The position numbers and the translations under genes are program-made. From contig JALTMZ010000091.1 in assembly GCA_027001105.1 (NCBI GenBank), positions 311 to 5,707 of the forward strand: a stretch of DNA of 5,397 bases, written 5' to 3'. Below, piece by piece: positions 1-5,397 of the stretch. Position 1 is the stretch's first letter. Every line of letters starts with the position of its first letter. The DNA comes from Thermococcus sp. (lineage in GTDB: Archaea; Methanobacteriota_B; Thermococci; Thermococcales; Thermococcaceae). Below the pieces are notes generated by a model that was given only the letters and a program-made list of their open reading frames with translations, was not told where the DNA came from and did no database searches.

Positions 1-393
1 AGATGGGGACCAGTTGGTGATAAGTACATCACAATATACAGTGATGTTAAGCTATACAACCCCAACAGCTTTCCGATTCCAGTATCTGGGGTGGAATTCA
101 ATGTCAACATAGATAATTATCCTGTTGCTACGGGCACCTTAGTTGAGAATACAGTGCTTCCAGCAAATGGATATGGAGTTGTTAAGGTTAAAACGCTCCT
201 TGATACGTCCGTTCTGCCAAAGGTATGGGCAGAACACATAAAGCGTGGCGAAGAAAGTGATGTTTCAGTGGTTATTTACCTGAAAGCCAACGTCCTTAAT
301 AAGGAGTTTAGGATCAAGGTTGCCGATATTGAGAAGAAAATTAAAACCAATATAATTGAGCAGATAAATTCAATGCTTGAGCTTAAAACCTAA
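1..393 (+). CDS. LEA14-like / WHy-domain protein, C-terminal part (5' truncated)
   Basis: The reading frame is open from the first base to a TAA at 391-393, giving 130 residues. The true start lies outside the window; the GTG at 91 is an internal Val codon, not a start. The fragment begins RWGPVGDKYITIYSDVKLYN and continues with PNSFPIPVSGVEF, the 'YNPNxxPxPV' pattern of WHy (water stress and hypersensitive response) domains found in LEA14-like desiccation-related proteins. Such domains are small beta-sandwiches; archaeal members are often membrane-anchored and may carry two copies, but any N-terminal anchor would be outside the window. The last 30 residues are charged and probably helical (ADIEKKIKTN, then EQINSMLELK). 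Biochemical function is unknown; stress protection is a family-level guess. A 43-base gap separates it from the next gene, so it is probably a different transcript. Family assignment is fairly sure, function is not. Confidence 0.72.
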   Translation, partial: RWGPVGDKYITIYSDVKLYNPNSFPIPVSGVEFNVNIDNYPVATGTLVENTVLPANGYGVVKVKTLLDTSVLPKVWAEHIKRGEESDVSVVIYLKANVLNKEFRIKVADIEKKIKTNIIEQINSMLELKT

Positions 394-403
394 ACTTTAA
401 ATT
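392..403 (+). promoter_or_regulatory. Possible TATA box (BRE/TATA) for the five-gene operon
   Basis: AAACTTTAAATT (392-403) resembles an A-rich BRE followed by a TATA-like TTTAAAT centred near 399. Archaeal transcription usually starts about 25 bases downstream, here near 424-426, which would give a very short leader containing the GGAGGTGA site. It overlaps the stop codon of the gene before and is a weak match, so the operon could instead be read through from upstream. Confidence 0.25.
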
Positions 404-424
404 TTCTACCTCTTTTCTTTCTCT
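398..424 (+). terminator. Pyrimidine/T-rich tract, possible archaeal oligo-U terminator
   Basis: Directly after the LEA14-like stop codon the + strand is T- and C-rich, with T-runs at 402-405 and 413-416 and a TTT at 418-420. Archaeal RNA polymerase can terminate at oligo-U tracts without a hairpin, and this is the only T-rich gap between + strand genes here. The runs are short (3-4 T), so termination may be partial. Confidence 0.35.
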
Positions 425-436
425 GGAGGTGAAGTT

Positions 437-949
437 ATGAATCTACTTGATGTTCACAACTTACTCAACTTCATCTGGGGTGAGACTTTCAGGCTTAATG
501 AAGAGCTCAGAGAGAAGCTTAAGCCTCTCGGGTTTAAAGTTGAGCCGGTTGAGGAGGTTTTCAACGCTTATATATATCTTGACGGAGAATGGAGAGAGAT
601 GCTTTATCCTCATCCAGCATTTGAGATTAAGCCCGGTGGAGAGATTGGAGCCACTCTGCAGGGATTCTATTTTGTGTTTGGCATTCTTAAGGAGAAAATA
701 AGCGAGGAGTTTGTGAAGGAATTTATTGAAAAATTCAGAAAATCCTACATCTATGGAAGCGAGAATTTTCTTGAGGATTTTTACAACTACCAACATCCGA
801 AAGAACTAAATGAAGTGTTTAAGGAAATAAAGGAGAGTGAGGAAGAGCTTATAAACTTTGAAGTTGGTGAGCTGACCGTTGAAGAACTGGAAAGGCATCT
901 CTTTGATTTTATCGAACTTATCAAAAAATACAGCCTCTTTGACCTTTAA
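437..949 (+). CDS. Conserved hypothetical protein, possibly archaeal DUF3201 family
   Basis: This 170-residue soluble protein has no signal peptide or membrane segment. The start is well set: GGAGGTGA at 425-432 lies 4 bases before the ATG. Residues 1-30 look helical (LNEELREKLKPLG). Residues 32-82 look like beta strands around an aromatic/Pro core (FNAYIYLDGEWREMLYPHPA, then FEIKPGGEIGATLQGFYFVF). Residues 85-170 are strongly acidic and helical, with a Tyr-rich stretch SYIYGSENFLEDFYNYQHP (103-121) and a leucine/acidic C-terminal helix (145-170). I see no nucleotide-binding, metal-binding or catalytic signature. From memory it resembles the archaeal DUF3201 family, which has no assigned function; I hold that name loosely. 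Its stop codon overlaps the ribosome binding site of the methyltransferase gene 9 bases downstream, so the two are translated from one message, but this alone does not show a shared function. Confidence 0.7.
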   Translation: MNLLDVHNLLNFIWGETFRLNEELREKLKPLGFKVEPVEEVFNAYIYLDGEWREMLYPHPAFEIKPGGEIGATLQGFYFVFGILKEKISEEFVKEFIEKFRKSYIYGSENFLEDFYNYQHPKELNEVFKEIKESEEELINFEVGELTVEELERHLFDFIELIKKYSLFDL

Positions 950-958
950 GGTGATATC

Positions 959-2113
959 ATGTATCTTGAAGCATTTCCAGAGGAACTTCAGGAGTACTAC
1001 AGAAAGCTCTTTGGGGAAGAGGCTGAGATAATAATGCAGAAGCTGAGAGAACCTGTCGAAAAATACTACATAAGGGTTAATACCCTTAAGATTAGCAGAG
1101 ACAAATTGATTGATGAGCTTAAAAGGGAAGGTCTTAAGCCTAAGAGAAGCCCATACCTTGAAGAGGGCATTTATTTTGACAGAGAGGGTCCAAATTTTCC
1201 TGATGATTACAATCCCAAGCTTCCAGCCGTTGTTGCGAACAAATATGCGGCTGAAAGTGTGTATCAAGGTGCCATGCTCTATGCTCCCGGTGTTCTCAAG
1301 GCAGATAAGAGTATTAAAGAAGGTGATGAAGTTCAAATAAGAGACCCGAAGGGCCTTTTGGTTGGAATTGGGACAGCAAAGATGAGTGCAAAGGAAATGA
1401 TAAAAGCCACAAGAGGGATTGCCGTTGAAGTCACTCTGCCGAAGTTCAAGCTTCCAAGTTTGAGTGAGCTTAAAAGCTTTGAGAAAGGTTACTTTTACCC
1501 TCAGAGCCTGCCTTCTATGGTAACTGCGAGAATTCTTGAACCTAATGAGGAGGATTTGATCATTGATATGGCAGCTGCTCCGGGAGGCAAAACTACCCAT
1601 TTGGCTCAGCTCATGCAGAACAGGGGGGAGATAATAGCGATTGATAAGTCCAAAAACAGACTCAAGAAAATGGAGGAAACCTTAAAGCGGTTGGGGGTTA
1701 AAAATGTTAAGTTGGTTCATATGGACTCAAGAAATCTGCCGGAGCTTGGTATAAAAGCTGACAAGATTCTGCTTGATGCTCCGTGCACAGCCCTGGGAGT
1801 TCGACCTAAGCTCTGGGAGAGCAGAACGCCGAAGGACATCATCGCAACAGCCCGCTATCAGAGGCACTTTATAAATGCTGCAATAAAGAGCTTGAGAAAG
1901 GGCGGGATTTTGGTGTACTCAACATGCACACTCAGCTATGAAGAAAATGAGGGAAATGTCAAATACATGATTAAAAAGGGATTGAAGCTTGAAAGGCAAA
2001 CACTTTTCATAGGTTCTCCGGGAATAGGGCTTAAAGAAGTGCAGCGATTTTACCCCCACAAACACCTGACGCAGGGCTTCTTTATAGCAAAGCTGAGGAA
2101 GGTGAGAGAATGA
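959..2113 (+). CDS. NSUN6-like tRNA cytosine-C5 methyltransferase with PUA domain
   Basis: A 384-residue SAM-dependent RNA m5C methyltransferase of the RsmB/NOP/NSUN class. AAGGTGAT (948-955) precedes the ATG by 3 bases. Domain order: N-terminal NSUN segment (about 1-88, with YYIRVNTLK at 36-44); PUA RNA-binding domain (about 89-160, NKYAAESVYQGAMLYAPGV then GDEVQIRDP); Rossmann-fold catalytic domain (about 165-384). Visible motifs are the SAM-binding DMAAAPGGKT (203-212), acidic residues D229 and D256, motif IV DAPC (Cys276, release cysteine), motif VI STCTLSYEENE (Cys323, expected nucleophile) and the C-terminal RFYPHKHLTQGFF (363-375). A PUA inserted between the N-terminal segment and the catalytic core, plus G-x-RP after motif IV, point to NSUN6, whose archaeal members methylate C72 in the tRNA acceptor stem. 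That substrate is inferred from the family. A plain Trm4 or rRNA enzyme is less likely because those usually lack this PUA arrangement. Its stop overlaps the next start (ATGA). Confidence 0.9.
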   Translation: MYLEAFPEELQEYYRKLFGEEAEIIMQKLREPVEKYYIRVNTLKISRDKLIDELKREGLKPKRSPYLEEGIYFDREGPNFPDDYNPKLPAVVANKYAAESVYQGAMLYAPGVLKADKSIKEGDEVQIRDPKGLLVGIGTAKMSAKEMIKATRGIAVEVTLPKFKLPSLSELKSFEKGYFYPQSLPSMVTARILEPNEEDLIIDMAAAPGGKTTHLAQLMQNRGEIIAIDKSKNRLKKMEETLKRLGVKNVKLVHMDSRNLPELGIKADKILLDAPCTALGVRPKLWESRTPKDIIATARYQRHFINAAIKSLRKGGILVYSTCTLSYEENEGNVKYMIKKGLKLERQTLFIGSPGIGLKEVQRFYPHKHLTQGFFIAKLRKVRE

Positions 2114-3135
2114 AGAAAAAAAGAATTCCAATGATAATCATCGGAGTCCTGCTGATATTTGCTCTCATCTGGTGGGCAGGGATAGATGAGACAATAGAAA
2201 TTATAGCGAGTGCTAAAATTAACTATCTTCTCTTGGCACTAACAATGCAACTGTTTGCAACGCTTGCTTGGGCACTTAGATGGCAAGTTTTTCTAAAGAG
2301 GGCTGGAGTTGAAATCGGATTCTGGAGCATAATGGTGGCAACTTTCATAGGAGTGTTTTTTAACAACATAACCCCGGGAGCAAGGGCAGGGGGAGAACCT
2401 GCAAGAATGGTCGTCATAAGCAAAACATCTCGATCAAAAAGCACCTATGGGCAGGTTTTTGCAACCATAATGGCAGATAGAATTCTTGATGTCATCCCTG
2501 TTATGGTGTTTACGTTTATCGCTTTTAAGTATGCCTTAATCTTAAAGATACACATCTTGCTTTTGGTTCTTTCTGTATCAACAGTGGCATTGGTATCAAT
2601 TTTGGTGATCTCTATACTTCTATCATTTAATGAAAGGCTTGCAATGAGATTTCTGAAAGCAATTATAATGCTTTTGAAAAGGGTTTTTCCCAAGAAGTTT
2701 GAGGGAATTGAGGAAAAGCTTGAGGAGAAACTTAAAAAATCAATATTTGAATTCAGGAAAACGTTAAAAGAACTGTCAACGGATAAATTAGTCCTAATGA
2801 AAACGCTGTTTTATTCATTTGCCCTGTGGGTATTTATGCTTCTCAGGACATATTTTGTATTTAGAAGCATAGATTATCCCCTTGAGCTTTACAAGATTCT
2901 GATGGTTCAGATGGCTGGGATAGCGCTGGGAATGGTAAGCATCCTTCCAGGAGGTATCGGCATAACGGAAGCCGTAAATTCAGCCCTCTATTTAAGCTTG
3001 AGCATAGACAAGAGCTTAGCTGTTACAGCAACGATCATAGATAGGTTTGTTTCCTTCTGGCTTCCAAGTATAGTGGGGGGAGCTTTGAGCATTTATCTGG
3101 GTGTTAAAAGTGGAGGAATTAAGAAAAAATATTGA
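2110..3135 (+). CDS. UPF0104 / LPG synthase TM-type (flippase-like) membrane protein
   Basis: A 341-residue polytopic membrane protein. The start ATG overlaps the previous stop as ATGA (2110-2113), and GGTGAG at 2101-2106 serves as ribosome binding site. Hydrophobic segments lie near 6-24, 37-58, 72-88, 127-147, 149-172, 231-251, 264-284 and 303-331. Family hallmarks are NNITPGARAGGEPARM (85-100), matching the 'TPGG-x-GEP-x-R' signature, DRILD (123-127), LPGGIGITEAV (279-289) and DRFVSFWLP (311-319). A charged cytoplasmic loop (about 190-230, KLEEKLKK) splits the two halves. This matches the lysylphosphatidylglycerol synthase transmembrane domain family (UPF0104, related to the C-terminal domain of AglD). 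There is no soluble aminoacyl-transferase domain, so it should not be called an LPG synthase; archaeal stand-alone members are suspected of lipid or polyprenol-linked substrate translocation, without proof here. The last 26 bases overlap the following zinc-ribbon gene. Confidence 0.85.
   Translation: MKKKRIPMIIIGVLLIFALIWWAGIDETIEIIASAKINYLLLALTMQLFATLAWALRWQVFLKRAGVEIGFWSIMVATFIGVFFNNITPGARAGGEPARMVVISKTSRSKSTYGQVFATIMADRILDVIPVMVFTFIAFKYALILKIHILLLVLSVSTVALVSILVISILLSFNERLAMRFLKAIIMLLKRVFPKKFEGIEEKLEEKLKKSIFEFRKTLKELSTDKLVLMKTLFYSFALWVFMLLRTYFVFRSIDYPLELYKILMVQMAGIALGMVSILPGGIGITEAVNSALYLSLSIDKSLAVTATIIDRFVSFWLPSIVGGALSIYLGVKSGGIKKKY
3100..3103 (+). promoter_or_regulatory. GGTG ribosome binding site deciding the zinc-ribbon start
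   Basis: GGTG lies inside the flippase-like gene, 6 bases before the GTG at 3110, normal spacing for this genome. The alternative GTG at 3101 overlaps this site and has its nearest purine-rich stretch (3075-3082) about 18 bases upstream, too far. This favours GTG 3110. Confidence 0.45.
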
Positions 3136-3289
3136 TGTGTTAGCTTGCCCCTATTGCAAAGATGGGCTGGAGCTTAAGGAAAACTATTTATTCTGTAAGC
3201 GCTGTAATTTAAAATACCCTGTCATTGATGGTATTCCTCAACTTGTGGTGAGTGTTGATGAAGTTTGGTGTAGTGGCGAGAAGAGATAA
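3110..3289 (+). CDS. Trm112-like zinc-ribbon protein (59 aa), overlapping both neighbours
   Basis: A 59-residue protein, chosen to start at GTG 3110 because GGTG sits 6 bases upstream; GTG 3101 would add three residues. It has two CxxC pairs, CPYC (13-16) and CKRC (29-32), followed by [11 protein letters not shown] (36-46). This is the standard Trm112/UPF0434 layout: zinc ribbon, then 'YP-x-x-DGIP'. Trm112 proteins are small obligate partners that stabilise and activate several SAM-dependent methyltransferases acting on tRNA, rRNA and release factor; haloarchaeal Trm112 also has multiple methyltransferase partners. The NSUN6-like enzyme two genes upstream is not a known Trm112 client, so adjacency does not prove pairing. 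The gene overlaps the flippase-like gene by 26 bases and NAD kinase by 32 bases in other frames, implying translational coupling. The tail [12 protein letters not shown] is not conserved in families I know. Being short and overlapped, it is easily missed, but the motif match is clear. Confidence 0.75.
   Translation: MEELRKNIDVLACPYCKDGLELKENYLFCKRCNLKYPVIDGIPQLVVSVDEVWCSGEKR
3247..3252 (+). promoter_or_regulatory. GGTGAG ribosome binding site deciding the NAD kinase start
   Basis: GGTGAG sits inside the zinc-ribbon gene, 5 bases before ATG 3258. It overlaps the alternative in-frame GTG at 3252, so that codon cannot use it. This fixes the NAD kinase start at 3258 and the protein start as [10 protein letters not shown]. 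Confidence 0.6.
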
Positions 3290-4094
3290 GGAAGCTGCCT
3301 TAAAGCTTGCGTATAGAGTTTATGATTTTCTTAAGGTTAGTGGATTTGACGTCTTCGTTGATGAGGAGACATATCAGCATTTTCCTCACTTTAGTGTAGA
3401 AGATGTTGTAAAACTTGAGGACATGGACGTGGATTTTATAATTGCAATTGGGGGGGACGGAACGATATTGAGAATTGAACACCGCACCAGGAAGGACATC
3501 CCAATCCTTGGGATCAACATGGGGACGCTGGGATTCCTAACGGAAGTTGAGCCCAATGAGGCATTTTTTGCAATTAATAAGCTGATTGAGGGAGATTATC
3601 ACATTGACGAGAGAATAAAGTTGAGAACGTATCTAAATGGAGAAAATACGGTCCCCGATGCTCTAAATGAAGTAGCTATTTTAACGGGAGTCCCGGGTAA
3701 GATAGTGCATTTGAAGTATTACGTTGATGAGGGATTGGCTGATGAGGTTCGTTCTGATGGTCTCATAATTTCAACCCCCACGGGCTCAACGGGGTATGCT
3801 ATGTCTGCAGGTGGTCCTTTCTTAGATCCAAGAATTGATGGGGTTGTTATAGCACCCCTTGCCCCAATAGCTCTGAGCTCTCGTCCGATGGTTGTTCCCG
3901 CAACATCTAAGATTGATGTAAGAATTTTAACTTTGACAAGAAACGTGATACTGGCAATAGACGGTCAGTTTTACACATACCTCACTCCAGACATTGAAAT
4001 AACAATAAAAAAATCTCCAAGGAAGACAAAATTTATACGCTTTTCTGAAGAGATCTATCCAAAATACACTCTCAAAATTAAGAAAAAGTTTTGA
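3258..4094 (+). CDS. nadK: NAD kinase (ATP/polyphosphate-dependent), cytoplasmic
   Basis: A 278-residue enzyme that phosphorylates the 2'-hydroxyl of NAD to give NADP, using ATP or, in some archaeal members, polyphosphate. The ATG at 3258 is preferred to GTG 3252 because GGTGAG lies 5 bases before it, and [20 protein letters not shown] is the expected N-terminus for Pyrococcus-type enzymes. Key motifs: GGDGT (65-69, catalytic Asp67 and phosphate binding), [14 protein letters not shown] (83-96), LNE (136-138, NAD binding), [21 protein letters not shown] (from 167) and the C-terminal beta-sandwich with LAIDGQ (232-237). Nothing in the active site is missing and the length is normal for the family. 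It is the last gene of the operon, its start overlaps the zinc-ribbon gene by 32 bases, and its stop is 6 bases from that of the convergent DUF835 gene. Placement behind other genes suggests constitutive housekeeping expression. Confidence 0.96.
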   Translation: MKFGVVARRDKEAALKLAYRVYDFLKVSGFDVFVDEETYQHFPHFSVEDVVKLEDMDVDFIIAIGGDGTILRIEHRTRKDIPILGINMGTLGFLTEVEPNEAFFAINKLIEGDYHIDERIKLRTYLNGENTVPDALNEVAILTGVPGKIVHLKYYVDEGLADEVRSDGLIISTPTGSTGYAMSAGGPFLDPRIDGVVIAPLAPIALSSRPMVVPATSKIDVRILTLTRNVILAIDGQFYTYLTPDIEITIKKSPRKTKFIRFSEEIYPKYTLKIKKKF

Positions 4095-4096
4095 GA
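4070..4096. terminator. AT-rich inverted repeat at convergent gene ends, possible bidirectional terminator
   Basis: TCTCAAAA (4070-4077) is the exact reverse complement of TTTTGAGA (4089-4096), with an 11-base loop. It spans the NAD kinase stop codon (4092-4094) and lies just past the DUF835 stop on the other strand. Read on the minus strand, the loop carries a five-T run (4087-4083) a few bases after the DUF835 gene ends, suitable for oligo-U termination. The stem has only three G-C pairs and part of it codes for the NAD kinase C-terminus, so chance is possible. Confidence 0.35.
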
Positions 4097-4100
4097 ACCT

Positions 4101-5397
<1,297 letters not shown>

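Noticed and set aside
91..393. Treating the first gene as complete from GTG 91
   Set aside because: The frame stays open to the window start and the WHy motif YNPNSFPIPV lies upstream of position 91.
565..580. TATA-like stretch (TTATATATAT) as an internal promoter
   Set aside because: It lies in the middle of a coding region, codes for AYIYL, lacks a clear A-rich BRE, and no new gene starts the expected distance downstream.
806..1600. Long minus-strand open frame (264 codons) opposite the methyltransferase and hypothetical genes
   Set aside because: Its product is low-complexity and matches no family, while the opposite strand encodes two well-supported proteins; it is a shadow frame.
3252..3257. 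GTG at 3252 as NAD kinase start (280 residues)
   Set aside because: It overlaps the GGTGAG site that is properly spaced for ATG 3258, and the family N-terminus begins MKFG.
3721..3770. Repeated TGATGA/CTGA words resembling C and D boxes of an archaeal C/D guide RNA
   Set aside because: The spacing between boxes is too short for a C/D sRNA, and the words encode the NAD kinase residues [12 protein letters not shown] in frame.

Overview
The window looks like chromosomal DNA from a hyperthermophilic archaeon of the order Thermococcales (Thermococcus, Pyrococcus or Palaeococcus). The evidence is the protein families: a WHy/LEA14-like protein, an archaeal NSUN6-type tRNA methyltransferase with an internal PUA domain, a DUF835 membrane protein, stand-alone Kae1, and an NAD kinase that reads like the Pyrococcus enzymes. 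Gene packing is extremely tight, the proteins are rich in Lys and Glu, and ribosome binding sites are GGAGGTGA- or GGTGA-like. I see no mobile element, CRISPR array, rRNA or tRNA. I place it by family resemblance only and cannot name the species.

Layout. (1) Positions 1-393 (+) hold the 3' end of a LEA14/WHy-type gene. It is followed by a 43-base gap with a pyrimidine-rich tract and a weak TATA-like element, the only real gap on the left side. (2) Positions 437-4094 (+) form a run of five genes with junctions of +9, -4, -26 and -32 bases, almost certainly one operon. In order they are an uncharacterised acidic protein (possibly DUF3201), an NSUN6-like RNA m5C methyltransferase, a polytopic UPF0104/flippase-like membrane protein, a 59-residue Trm112-like zinc ribbon, and NAD kinase. 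(3) Positions 4101-5397 (-) form a convergent unit: the C-terminal part of kae1 (KEOPS, t6A37 tRNA modification), overlapped by 7 bases with a three-helix membrane protein carrying a DUF835 domain. Only 6 bases separate the two converging stop codons, and a small AT-rich inverted repeat sits at this junction.

How the genes relate. Two proteins are tRNA-modification enzymes (the NSUN6-like protein and Kae1), and a third, the Trm112-like zinc ribbon, belongs to a family that activates tRNA and translation-factor methyltransferases. The operon otherwise mixes NADP supply with a lipid/flippase-like membrane protein, so co-transcription may reflect housekeeping rather than one pathway. No clear new multi-gene system is visible. 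The least explained items are the first protein of the operon, the overlapped Trm112-like gene, and the DUF835 membrane protein coupled to kae1.
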